From Tenericutes bacterium 4572_104 (lineage in GTDB: Bacteria; Bacillota_I; Bacilli_A; Izemoplasmatales; UBA5603), in contig NBLG01000004.1 of the NCBI GenBank assembly GCA_002084435.1, positions 102,610 to 126,482 of the forward strand: a DNA stretch of 23,873 nucleotides, written 5' to 3'. Positions 1 through 8,282 of this stretch are shown here, piece by piece; the first letter of the stretch is position 1; each line of letters starts with the position of its first letter. The notes under the pieces were generated by a model. It ran no database searches. It worked only from the letters and a program-made list of their open reading frames with translations, and was not told the origin of the DNA. Position numbers and translations under genes: made by a program.

Positions 1-80
1 TTTTTTTTGAATACAATTGTAAATATTGTATATTATGAAAATATTTTCTTAATATTTATATTTATTTTTGAAATATGTGT

Positions 81-2234
81 TTATATTTTAGATTTCGTAA
101 TCAACTTATCAAAAATAGTTAACATTTGTGGAAGGATAATTAAGACAAATAATAGTGACATTATCGCTCCTACTGCTATTATTAAACCTATCTGTGAAAT
201 TGTTTCTATTGAAGAGATAACAGCTATCGTTAATCCTGATATTGAGAATAACATAGCAGATGTAATAATAGATGGAGCTGAATTTTGAATAGCTTTTATC
301 GTACTTTCTTTAATGCTTAAAGTTTTTCTAAATTCCATATACGATTTACTCAGTAATATTGCATAATCAATTGTAACTCCTAACAAAATTGCCGAAACTA
401 CTAGATTAGCTAAGAATACCATGGTTCCTGAAATAAATTGTAAGATTGTCATTGTGAAGAAGACTGACGTTATAATTATAAATATTAATAAAACTGGCAT
501 AAAAAGATTTCTAAAGGCAATAAATACTACAATCATAATCGCTAGAGCTGCGAAGATTAATACGAGAGTATAATCTACAGAAACCGTTTCTTTGATATGA
601 TATGCAATTGATGTTTCTCCCAATATATATGCATTTTGTATATTTAAATCTTTAATTATTGTATCGATATTATCATAGTATTGAAATGCTTGTTCACCTT
701 CTGAATCACTTTTTAGATTAAATTGTATTAATGCATAATTATCAGAATATAAGTTACTTGTAATTAAATTTAGGGTATACGGATCAGTAACTACACTTTT
801 ATAATATATACCAGCTTGTATATTCTCTACATAACTTAATTGAGATAACTCTTGATATAATGCTAATTCATCAGAATCATTTTTTGGAAACATAATTATC
901 ATTGTATTTGTTTTACCAAAATGCTCTTCTATATATTGCAAGTCATCATAATATGAAGTTCCCTCTGTACCAGCGAAACTAGATGAACCATATGTATATT
1001 CACTTTGAGTTTGAAAATATACGGATACAGCTAATATAACTATTAATAGCCCTAAAAATCCATATCTAAATTTATTTAGCTTACCTGTGATTTTACCTGA
1101 AAAAGTTGTCTTAATTGGTTTAGTTGTTTTATCTAACATTTTAGAGAATAGACGAATGACTTCAGGTAATAAATACAATGTAGCTAAAAGACTTATAATT
1201 ATCGCTTTAGCGAATACAATACCTATATCAACTCCGATTGTAAAGCGCATAATAACAAGCGCAAGAAAACTAACGCCTGTCGTCAAAGCTGATGCAATAA
1301 TAGGCTTTTTCGATTTCTTTTTCGCGTTAACTATTGCTTCGTCCACTCCTTCGCCAAGCGCTCTTTCTCGATGATATGCGTTAATCAAAAAGATAACATA
1401 ATCTAAAGAAATCGCAATCTGTAAAACTATTGCCATAGAACTAGTAATAAAAGAGATACTAGGTAAGAAAGCGTTAGTTCCAAGATTAATTACAATTGAA
1501 ATACCTATTACAATAGCGAATATTACGATGTCAAAGAATGATTTGCTTAAAACAAATAAAAGCAAAAGAATTAATGGAATACAAATCAATGTAATTAATC
1601 CTACTTCTTTTTCTATTGTTACCTTAGTATATAATGAGCTTTCAGCGCTTCCTGAAAAATGATAAGTATATCCATGATTATCTAAAATAGTTTTAATTTG
1701 ATTAATCTGCGTTTCAGTTTCAGAACTCGAAGATTCCGTAGAGAAAACAACAGTCATAAGCATTGATTCATCGCTTACATAACGAATCAATATTCCGTTG
1801 AATTCAGTTTGATAGTCTGGAGGGAAATACTGAATCAATGCTATAAAAACTTCTGGATAAGACATTCCACTCTGTAATAAACTATCTCTATATCCATCCA
1901 TCATTACTTTTTGTTGGTCAGTTAAATTCGCAGAAATAATACTATATGTAACCGGATTAAAATATTGATCTATATAATCTACCATTACAACATTATCTAC
2001 TTGCATAATTTCTTGTTTAACCGAAAGTGCTGTCTGTATATCAGTTTCATCAAAGGCAAAAGTAGCTGAACTTGTATTCCCAAATTCATCATAATATGCA
2101 TTAATTCCATCTTTTATCTCAGAATTCTTAGGAAGATATGTTTCTAGGTCATAATTAACCTTTACTTTACTGATAAAAAAAGCAGATGTAATAGCTAAAA
2201 CAAGAAACAAAATTGAAATTAAATATCGTTTCAT
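81..2234 (-). CDS. MMPL/RND-family membrane transporter
   Basis: A 717-residue protein with the two-fold MMPL/RND layout: one N-terminal membrane segment (about 5-22), an extracellular porter domain (about 23-205), a hydrophobic block (about 210-360), a second single segment near 392-407, a second porter domain and a final hydrophobic block (about 553-710), some 12 segments in all. Each block carries the family's Asp-Tyr in a membrane helix (SLDYV at 277-281; TIDYA near 622-626), the residues used for proton coupling in MmpL3-type pumps. Such proteins export lipids or hydrophobic compounds using the proton gradient; the substrate here is unknown. The start has a good ribosome binding site (AAAAGGAG, 7 bases before ATG). 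It lies downstream of the enzyme I-like gene but is separated from it by a strong terminator, so it probably has its own promoter. The family is sure, the substrate is not. Confidence 0.9.
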   Translation of the reverse strand: MKRYLISILFLVLAITSAFFISKVKVNYDLETYLPKNSEIKDGINAYYDEFGNTSSATFAFDETDIQTALSVKQEIMQVDNVVMVDYIDQYFNPVTYSIISANLTDQQKVMMDGYRDSLLQSGMSYPEVFIALIQYFPPDYQTEFNGILIRYVSDESMLMTVVFSTESSSSETETQINQIKTILDNHGYTYHFSGSAESSLYTKVTIEKEVGLITLICIPLILLLLFVLSKSFFDIVIFAIVIGISIVINLGTNAFLPSISFITSSMAIVLQIAISLDYVIFLINAYHRERALGEGVDEAIVNAKKKSKKPIIASALTTGVSFLALVIMRFTIGVDIGIVFAKAIIISLLATLYLLPEVIRLFSKMLDKTTKPIKTTFSGKITGKLNKFRYGFLGLLIVILAVSVYFQTQSEYTYGSSSFAGTEGTSYYDDLQYIEEHFGKTNTMIIMFPKNDSDELALYQELSQLSYVENIQAGIYYKSVVTDPYTLNLITSNLYSDNYALIQFNLKSDSEGEQAFQYYDNIDTIIKDLNIQNAYILGETSIAYHIKETVSVDYTLVLIFAALAIMIVVFIAFRNLFMPVLLIFIIITSVFFTMTILQFISGTMVFLANLVVSAILLGVTIDYAILLSKSYMEFRKTLSIKESTIKAIQNSAPSIITSAMLFSISGLTIAVISSIETISQIGLIIAVGAIMSLLFVLIILPQMLTIFDKLITKSKI

Positions 2235-2282
2235 AATATACTCCTTTTTATTAATAAACGGCGATTTACTGTTATATAAATT

Positions 2283-2288
2283 ATTATA
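2283..2288 (-). promoter_or_regulatory. possible -10 box for the MMPL transporter gene
   Basis: A perfect TATAAT on the minus strand, 48 bases before the transporter ATG and just beyond the upstream gene's terminator. No convincing -35 element lies 16-18 bases upstream, and the region is so AT-rich that chance matches are likely. Confidence 0.3.
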
Positions 2289-2313
2289 ATATAAATATGT
2301 GAAGATTTAATGT

Positions 2314-2345
2314 GCAAAAAAAATAGTCTTAATTTTAAGACTATT
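2314..2345 (-). terminator. intrinsic terminator of the enzyme I-like gene
   Basis: Perfect 11-bp inverted repeat AATAGTCTTAA/TTAAGACTATT (2322-2332 and 2335-2345), followed on the minus strand by eight T. The hairpin overlaps the stop codon of the upstream gene. It marks a real 3' end, so the short enzyme I-like protein is not simply the first part of a longer transcript. Confidence 0.85.
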
Positions 2346-3030
2346 AATCTATTAAAAATACAGTGCCTGATTCGCCATTCATAATTAATTTATCATTATT
2401 ATGAATAATATCTATATTATTTTTAATACGAATAATAACAGGAATATTTTTGGTTCTAGCTAAAATAACTCCATGGGAACAATTACTACCAAAACGAGTA
2501 ATGATTCCTTTTAGATTTTCTCTTGGAATGCGATAAATTATTGATGGTAATATATCATTACAAACTAAGATAAAAGGTTGTTTAGGAAATGTGTATTCTA
2601 AAGCAATACCTAATTCAATGTTAATTAAGCGATCAAAAACATCGTTTATATCATCCACTTTAGATCTAAATGTTTCAGATTTCATACTGAGAAAATGAGT
2701 TTTCATATCTTCTCTTGTACGAATTAAGGCTGAATTTAAATCATAACCATAATCTACTAATCTTTCAATATAACTGATTAATTCTACATCCGTTAACAAT
2801 AATTCATGAGATGCAAAGATATCGGCTGTATCAGAATCAATTTGTTTAGCTTCTTGATAAAAATGATTAACTTGAGCCTTTGCTCTTTTTAAAATTTCGT
2901 GCAATCTCTTTTTTTCTTGGTCTTTATCAAGATATTTTGTTTGATGATATTGATTGTCATGTTTTTCTAATTTATATGCAATTCCAGATGCTTTTTTGCC
3001 AGAAACGCCAATACCTCTAATTTCTATCAA
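2344..3030 (-). CDS. Stand-alone N-terminal half of PTS enzyme I
   Basis: Encodes 228 residues matching only the EIN half of PTS enzyme I (full enzymes are about 570 residues). Visible in order are the start motif IEIRGIGVSG, a long helical stretch corresponding to the HPr-binding subdomain, the conserved RSKVDDINDV segment, and the swivelling phosphohistidine domain with SHGVILAR, whose His (about residue 186) matches the phosphorylated His of enzyme I. The PEP-binding TIM barrel is absent, and a terminator follows at once. The start is taken as TTG 3030 because AAGGACGTGG (3045-3036) precedes it and closely resembles the anti-16S consensus; the in-frame ATG at 3063 has no such site. An isolated EIN cannot take phosphate from PEP but could exchange it with phospho-HPr; a signalling or regulatory phosphotransfer role is inference. 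It may instead be an orphan relic. Confidence 0.82.
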   Translation of the reverse strand: MIEIRGIGVSGKKASGIAYKLEKHDNQYHQTKYLDKDQEKKRLHEILKRAKAQVNHFYQEAKQIDSDTADIFASHELLLTDVELISYIERLVDYGYDLNSALIRTREDMKTHFLSMKSETFRSKVDDINDVFDRLINIELGIALEYTFPKQPFILVCNDILPSIIYRIPRENLKGIITRFGSNCSHGVILARTKNIPVIIRIKNNIDIIHNNDKLIMNGESGTVFLID

Positions 3031-3195
3031 AACAACCACGTCCTTACTATAATATTCTAACATATATTTAATAATTTTTTTATTTTTTTCATAATAATTT
3101 TAACTTATAGTATAATATATATAGATAATATAAATCATCTATAAATTTATAAATCAATAAGTCATTTTTATACAGTATATTACACATTAATTTGT

Positions 3196-3224
3196 TTGTT
3201 TTTAAATTATATTTTATATATAAT
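3196..3224 (+). promoter_or_regulatory. promoter of ispG
   Basis: TTGTTT (3196-3201), 17-base spacer, TATAAT (3219-3224). The predicted transcript starts near 3231 and leaves a leader of about 45 bases before the ispG ATG. The divergent enzyme I-like gene shares this 246-base AT-rich intergenic stretch, but no clear promoter was found for it. Confidence 0.6.
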
Positions 3225-3276
3225 CTATATCAAGTGATTGATTGTTAAAAGTCACTGCTTAGAAAGGAAAAATCAG

Positions 3277-4326
3277 ATGTACACAAGAGAAACAGTTAAA
3301 CCTGTAAAAGTTGGAAATTTAATTATTGGTGGAGATAATTCTATTATTATCCAATCAATGACCAATACAAAAACTAAAGATATTGAAGCTACAATAAAAC
3401 AAATTATAGATTTGGAAAATGTTGGCTGTCAATTAGTTAGAGTCGCTGTATTAGATAAAGAAGACGCAAATGCGATAAAATCTATTAAAGAAAGAATTCA
3501 TATTCCTTTAGTAGCCGATATTCATTTTAATTATCGTTTAGCATTAGCTTCAATTGAAGCTGGAGCTGATAAGATTAGAATAAATCCAGGTAATATAGGA
3601 AGTGACGACTCCGTTAAAGAAGTCGTAGATGCTTGTAAGGAAAAGAAACTTCCTATAAGAATTGGAATTAATTCCGGTTCTTTAGAAAAACATATCTTAA
3701 GTCAGTATGGTTCTCCTAGTCCAGAAGCTATGGTAGCTTCTGCGAAATATCATGTATCATTATTAGAAAAGTTTTCTTTCAGTGATATTATAATTTCTTT
3801 AAAATCTTCAAGCATGATAGACACTGTTAAAGCTAATGAATTAGCGGCTGAAATATTTCCTTATCCACTTCATTTAGGTGTAACTGAAGCGGGAACCGCT
3901 TTTTCAGGTACTATTTCTTCATCTATTGGTTTAGGAATATTAATTAATCAAGGTATTGGTTCTACAATAAGGGTTTCTCTAACTGCTTCACCTGTGGAAG
4001 AAATTAAGGTTGCGAAAGAAATCTTAGCTAATTTTGGATTATATAAAAAACCTAAACTTATAAGTTGTCCTACTTGCGGAAGAATTCAATATGATATGAT
4101 TCCTATTGTCAAAGAAATTGAAACATTCTTAGAAACTGTTAAAAAAGATATAACCGTAGCGATTATGGGCTGTATTGTGAACGGTGTAGGTGAAGCCAAA
4201 GGCGCAAATATCGCTGTAGCTGGAGGTAAGAATGAAGCTTTGTTATATATAGACGGTATAAAGCAAAAAAAGATACCTCAATCAAAATTAGTTGAAACTT
4301 TAAAAAAAATAATATTAGAATATTAA
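3277..4326 (+). CDS. ispG: 4-hydroxy-3-methylbut-2-en-1-yl diphosphate synthase (flavodoxin)
   Basis: IspG (GcpE) makes HMBPP from methylerythritol cyclodiphosphate, the penultimate step of the MEP isoprenoid pathway, in the cytosol with a [4Fe-4S] cluster. The N-terminal TIM barrel shows VADIHFNYRLAL and KIRINPGNIG; the C-terminal domain has the cluster ligands CPTCGR (Cys264, Cys267) and GCIVNGVGEA (Cys299, Glu306), all intact. At 349 residues it is the short bacterial form. The start is ATG 3277, which has AGAAAGGA 8 bases upstream; the in-frame TTG at 3238 has no ribosome binding site. It stands alone between its own promoter and terminator, with no other isoprenoid gene nearby, so it is a monocistronic housekeeping gene. 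Confidence 0.96.
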   Translation: MYTRETVKPVKVGNLIIGGDNSIIIQSMTNTKTKDIEATIKQIIDLENVGCQLVRVAVLDKEDANAIKSIKERIHIPLVADIHFNYRLALASIEAGADKIRINPGNIGSDDSVKEVVDACKEKKLPIRIGINSGSLEKHILSQYGSPSPEAMVASAKYHVSLLEKFSFSDIIISLKSSSMIDTVKANELAAEIFPYPLHLGVTEAGTAFSGTISSSIGLGILINQGIGSTIRVSLTASPVEEIKVAKEILANFGLYKKPKLISCPTCGRIQYDMIPIVKEIETFLETVKKDITVAIMGCIVNGVGEAKGANIAVAGGKNEALLYIDGIKQKKIPQSKLVETLKKIILEY

Positions 4327-4351
4327 AAGCGCTGAAATCAGCGCTTTTTTT
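4327..4351 (+). terminator. intrinsic terminator of ispG
   Basis: Hairpin AAGCGCTGA / TCAGCGCTT (4327-4335 and 4338-4346), then a T run to 4351. It sits between convergent genes. The minus strand has only four T after the stem, so it may also end the gcv-cvpA transcript, but less efficiently. Confidence 0.9.
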
Positions 4352-5078
4352 ATATTATAGTAATAAATATGTTAATAAAATTTTTGAGCAAATTATTATC
4401 ATAAAGATATTTGCTTAATCTAAATTTATCCGTTTCTAATTGCATATCTATTTTTAAGAAATTATAAATAAGATTATTGATTGATGGAATATTGATAAGT
4501 AAAGCTAAAACAAATAATAAAATATAAATTAATAAGCCTATCTTTAAAAACCCAAATAAGAGTCCTAGAATTTTATCAATTTGTTTGATAATAGGTATTG
4601 ATGTTATTCCTTTCGCAAGTATTTTTAAGAAAAAGAATACAATCATTGACCCAAAGAATAAACTAATAAAAGCTATTACTAATAAAGCTAAAGATGAAAT
4701 AAGCGGTGTAATTGAATCTATAATTGAAACAGTAATATGACTTGTGTCAACTGATTCAATTATCCAATCAACCATAAAATTAGGTAAACTCAAAGCTTCA
4801 ATCGCAGCTCTTAGATTTGGTTCTGTTAGTTCAGCGGTAAATAAATCGCCTCTCGACATTAGATAGTCTCTAATACTAGATTCAATATCAGATCCAAACC
4901 ATCCTTCAAGCACCTTAGAAAATGGTCTCGCGAGCAATAAAGAAGCAACTAATCCAAATAGAGATGAAGTTATTTCAATTATTTTTTCAAGAAAACCATG
5001 TTTCCATCCCGATACTAAAAAGATAATAACGAGGATAATTATAGCTATATCAATTATGCCAAAAAATCCAAAATCCAT
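4350..5078 (-). CDS. CvpA family membrane protein
   Basis: A 242-residue CvpA-type protein. The N-terminus has the family pattern of a membrane helix followed by SGWKHGFLEKI and a second helix (about residues 10-50). A longer extracytoplasmic loop follows, then two more hydrophobic helices (about 125-200) and a soluble tail. CvpA proteins are poorly understood inner-membrane proteins linked to colicin V export and envelope stress. It is the last gene of the glycine cleavage operon: its ATG lies 2 bases after the gcvPB stop, and its ribosome binding site (AAGGAG) is inside the end of gcvPB, so translation is probably coupled. A role in glycine metabolism is not known and would be inference. 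Confidence 0.82.
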   Translation of the reverse strand: MDFGFFGIIDIAIIILVIIFLVSGWKHGFLEKIIEITSSLFGLVASLLLARPFSKVLEGWFGSDIESSIRDYLMSRGDLFTAELTEPNLRAAIEALSLPNFMVDWIIESVDTSHITVSIIDSITPLISSLALLVIAFISLFFGSMIVFFFLKILAKGITSIPIIKQIDKILGLLFGFLKIGLLIYILLFVLALLINIPSINNLIYNFLKIDMQLETDKFRLSKYLYDNNLLKNFINIFITII

Positions 5079-5080
5079 AT

Positions 5081-6550
5081 TTACTCCTTATTCTTCATAA
5101 AATCAAGATAATCTTTATAAGTAAAAATCATCTTTCTAGCCGCAAATACTTCATCAGTTCTTGAGATTGGTGTTTCGTGTGGTGCGTTGCGAAGCATTTC
5201 AGGATCTGACTTAGCTTCTTCGGCTACTTTTTTCATTACTTCTATAAATGAATTGATTGTTTGTAAGGACTCAGTTTCTGTTGGTTCAATCATAATAGAT
5301 TGATGAAACAGAAGAGGAAAATAAATTGTTGGAGCGTGCATTCCGTAATCTAGTAGACGTTTAGCAACATCTAAAGTTTTAATATCGTTCGGATTATCTT
5401 TTAATCCATCAAAAACAACTTCATGCATACAATTACCTTTAATTGGTAATTTATAGTAATCGCTTAATTTAACTCTAATATAGTTTGCGTTTAAAGTCGC
5501 ATATTTACCAACATTCATCAAGTTTTCTTTTCCAAGATTTAAAATATAAGAATATGCTTTTAGTTCAACCAAATAATTACCAAATATATTTGAAATTTGA
5601 CCTATTGCCTTAGATTCATTCGCAATGTAATAATAATCATCTAGTTTTTTAATTCTTGGATTAGGTAAGAAATCTACTAAGAAATTTTTAACTCCAACAG
5701 GTCCACTTCCAGGTCCTCCTCCACCATGGGGAGTAGAGAATGTCTTATGAAGATTGATATGCATTATATCAAAGCCCATATCTCCTGGTCTAACTTGGCC
5801 AAGCATAGCATTTAAATTAGCACCATCATAGTACATTAATCCTCCAGATTCATGAACTAATCTAGTTATTTCAATAATATCCTTTTCAAAGATTCCTATA
5901 GTATTTGGATTTGTAAGCATCATGCCGGCGATTTCATCACTCAACACTTCTTTTAAAGCTTCAACATCAACCATACCTTGATCATTTGATTTTATCTCAA
6001 TTACTTCCATACCACTAAAAATAGTAGACGCAGGATTGGTTCCATGTGCAGAATCAGGGATGATTACTTTTTTTCTTTTGAAATCTTTTCTTGAAATATG
6101 GTATTGTTTCATTATCATAAGTCCAACCAATTCACCATGAGCTCCAGCATAAGGATTTAGAGTAAATTCAGCTAAACCTGAAATTTCACTCAAAGCCTCT
6201 TGAAGTTCATAATACATCCTTAAAGCTCCTTGAATAGTGCTCACTGGTTGATATGGATGTAATTTAGAAAAAGAAAATGACTTAACAACTTCTTCATTGA
6301 TTTTAGGATTATATTTCATCGTACAAGATCCAAGAGGATAAAATCCAGTTTCAACTCCGAAATTCTTTTTTGAAATATTAGTATAATGTCTAACACAATC
6401 AAGTTCCGTAACTTCAGGTAAAATCATTTCTTGTTTTCTTAAATTATCTTTTAAATCCTTTAATTGATACTTTCTAAACTCATGCTTTGGTAAAGAATAC
6501 CCTATTTTTCCAGGTTTAGAGAACTCAAATATTAATTTATCATAAATCAT
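5081..6550 (-). CDS. gcvPB: Glycine dehydrogenase (decarboxylating) subunit 2
   Basis: The C-terminal-type subunit of the P-protein, which with GcvPA decarboxylates glycine and passes the aminomethyl group to lipoyl-GcvH. It is 489 residues long, the usual size for split enzymes. The PLP-binding lysine is Lys269 in NLHKTFSTPHGGGGPG; further family motifs are TGFYPLGSCTMKYNP (69-82) and DSAHGTNPAS (166-175). Its ATG overlaps the gcvPA stop in an ATGA, and GGAGGGG in the end of gcvPA serves as ribosome binding site, consistent with equal production of the two subunits. No defect is seen. Confidence 0.96.
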   Translation of the reverse strand: MIYDKLIFEFSKPGKIGYSLPKHEFRKYQLKDLKDNLRKQEMILPEVTELDCVRHYTNISKKNFGVETGFYPLGSCTMKYNPKINEEVVKSFSFSKLHPYQPVSTIQGALRMYYELQEALSEISGLAEFTLNPYAGAHGELVGLMIMKQYHISRKDFKRKKVIIPDSAHGTNPASTIFSGMEVIEIKSNDQGMVDVEALKEVLSDEIAGMMLTNPNTIGIFEKDIIEITRLVHESGGLMYYDGANLNAMLGQVRPGDMGFDIMHINLHKTFSTPHGGGGPGSGPVGVKNFLVDFLPNPRIKKLDDYYYIANESKAIGQISNIFGNYLVELKAYSYILNLGKENLMNVGKYATLNANYIRVKLSDYYKLPIKGNCMHEVVFDGLKDNPNDIKTLDVAKRLLDYGMHAPTIYFPLLFHQSIMIEPTETESLQTINSFIEVMKKVAEEAKSDPEMLRNAPHETPISRTDEVFAARKMIFTYKDYLDFMKNKE

Positions 6551-7881
6551 GATAACCCCTCCAATACCTCTATTAAAGTATCAATTTCTGCTTTTGTACG
6601 CTTTTCTGTAACTGCGAAATTAATAAGGTTTTCGTATTCTTCAGAAAACTGTTTAAGTGAGAATCCACCGAATATGTTTTTATCTAATAAAGCCTTTGCG
6701 ATTAAATCATGTGATAAAGTTGTTTCTAAAGTGAATTCTTTTAAAAAAGGTTGTTTAAATGGATCAAAGAATTTATTCGTAGCCAATAAACGTTCATACA
6801 AATAATGTGAATTTTGGTAAGATAATTCATTTACTTCTTCGAGTCCACGTTTTCCCATTATCGATAGGTAAACTGTCACGAATAAAACCATAAGTGATTG
6901 GTTAGAACAGATATTACTAACAGCTTTAGAACGTCTTATATGTTGTTCTCTTGCCTGAAGTGTTAATACATATGCGCGTTTTCCTGATGAATCTACAGTG
7001 TATCCACTAATTCTACCAGGTATCTTACGAGCATATTTTTTCTTCGTAGCTAGATATCCTAGGGTAGGACCCCCAAAAGAAATTGGTATACCTAAAGATT
7101 GACAATCTCCACAAGCAATGTCAGCACCGTTTTCAAAAGGCGTTTTCAATACTCCAAGAGCAGAAATATCACTGTTTTGAATGAATATAGATTTAAGTTC
7201 ATGTAATAAATCACTAACTCCAGAATAGTCTTCTACTAAACCAAAGAAATTAGGGTTTTGAACAACTAACCCAGCGATATTAGCATTAATCTTAGATTTT
7301 AAATCATCCTTGTCTAAGACTCCATTTTTAGAACTAACAAATTCAAATTCATAATTTTTAAATTTTAAATATGTTTTAATAACATTAATCGTATTTGGAT
7401 TAATGGTGTTTGATATTAATATTTTTTTTCTTTTTGTTATATTGCACGCCATAAAACATGCTTCTGCAGTAGATGTCGTTCCATCATACATTGAAGCATT
7501 AGATACATCCATACCTGTAATGGTTTGAATCATAGATTGATACTCAAAAATGTATTGCAATGTTCCTTGAGACACTTCTGGTTGATAAGGTGTATATGAT
7601 GTTAAAAATTCCTGACGCGATGTAATAGCGTCTATCACAGCTGGTTGATAGTGATCATATAAGCCAAGCCCTGAAAAAATAACCAATTCTTGATTTTCTT
7701 TGTCTAATTCTTTAAAATAATTTCTTACTTCTTGTTCAGACATTGATGATTTTAAATTGTATTCTTTCTTTAAAAAAACATCTTTTGGAACAGTGCTGAA
7801 CAATTCATCGATTGATGAAATATTCATTTCTTTCAGCATCAATTCAATATCGCTTTTGGTATGCGGAAAGTATTTAAACAT
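6547..7881 (-). CDS. gcvPA: Glycine dehydrogenase (decarboxylating) subunit 1
   Basis: The N-terminal-type subunit of the split P-protein; 444 residues, normal for Firmicutes. It opens with the typical FPHTKSDIELML and carries FSGLGLYDHYQPAVID, SQGTLQYIFEYQ, DGTTSTAEA and SFGGPTLGYLA. This half lacks the PLP lysine, which is in GcvPB, so the two act as a heterodimeric unit. GAGGTAAGTT precedes the ATG, and the gene starts 11 bases after gcvH. The gene ends in TGA, one of the observations supporting the standard bacterial code here. Confidence 0.96.
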   Translation of the reverse strand: MFKYFPHTKSDIELMLKEMNISSIDELFSTVPKDVFLKKEYNLKSSMSEQEVRNYFKELDKENQELVIFSGLGLYDHYQPAVIDAITSRQEFLTSYTPYQPEVSQGTLQYIFEYQSMIQTITGMDVSNASMYDGTTSTAEACFMACNITKRKKILISNTINPNTINVIKTYLKFKNYEFEFVSSKNGVLDKDDLKSKINANIAGLVVQNPNFFGLVEDYSGVSDLLHELKSIFIQNSDISALGVLKTPFENGADIACGDCQSLGIPISFGGPTLGYLATKKKYARKIPGRISGYTVDSSGKRAYVLTLQAREQHIRRSKAVSNICSNQSLMVLFVTVYLSIMGKRGLEEVNELSYQNSHYLYERLLATNKFFDPFKQPFLKEFTLETTLSHDLIAKALLDKNIFGGFSLKQFSEEYENLINFAVTEKRTKAEIDTLIEVLEGLS

Positions 7882-7892
7882 AACTTACCTCA

Positions 7893-8270
7893 CTATAATA
7901 TGTCTTCGTATTCTTTTGCGCTTAATAATTTATCCAATTCTTTTGGATCTTGAAGCTTAACCTTTATAAACCAAGTACCATATGCATCTTCGTTAACCAT
8001 TTCTGGTTCACCAATAACATCTTCATTAACTTCTAATACTTCACCTGAAATAGGTGACAATAAATCCGAAGCAGCTTTTACAGATTCTACAGCTCCAAAC
8101 TCAGTTTGTGCTTCTATTTGGTCTCCAACTTCAGGTAGATCAACAAAAACAATACTTCCCAATTGCTTAACAGCATAATCAGTAATTCCTATTAATACTT
8201 CTTCATCATTTAATTTTTTCACCCATTCATGATCATCAGAGTAAAGTAAATCTTTTAAAATCTCGCTCAT
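7893..8270 (-). CDS. gcvH: Glycine cleavage system H protein (lipoyl carrier)
   Basis: The 125-residue lipoyl carrier that shuttles the aminomethyl intermediate between P- and T-proteins. The lipoylation site is Lys65 in GAVESVKAASD, inside the beta-hairpin typical of the family, and the C-terminal half keeps SGEVLEVNE and GTWFIKVK. AAAGGAGAT stands upstream of the ATG, 12 bases after gcvT. With lplA first in the operon, GcvH is the obvious target of that ligase. In lipoate-scavenging bacteria GcvH can also relay lipoate to other enzymes; whether that happens here cannot be read from the sequence. Confidence 0.97.
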   Translation of the reverse strand: MSEILKDLLYSDDHEWVKKLNDEEVLIGITDYAVKQLGSIVFVDLPEVGDQIEAQTEFGAVESVKAASDLLSPISGEVLEVNEDVIGEPEMVNEDAYGTWFIKVKLQDPKELDKLLSAKEYEDIL

Positions 8271-8282
8271 ATTAATCTCCTT

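Noticed and set aside
7..288. Plus-strand open frame of 93 codons at the left edge
   Set aside because: It is antisense to the C-terminus of the MMPL transporter, is low in complexity (Ile-rich) and has no ribosome binding site.
1087..1374. Plus-strand open frame of 95 codons
   Set aside because: It lies inside the transporter gene on the other strand and shows no protein motif.
3225..3276. Regulatory leader structure before ispG
   Set aside because: A weak AGTGA/TCACT pairing (3233-3237 with 3252-3256) is visible, but five base pairs with a long AT-rich loop are not enough to call a riboswitch or attenuator.
5081..7881. Frameshifted single gcvP gene
   Set aside because: Two proteins of normal subunit length with separate ribosome binding sites and an ATGA junction are the standard Firmicutes split form, not a broken gene.
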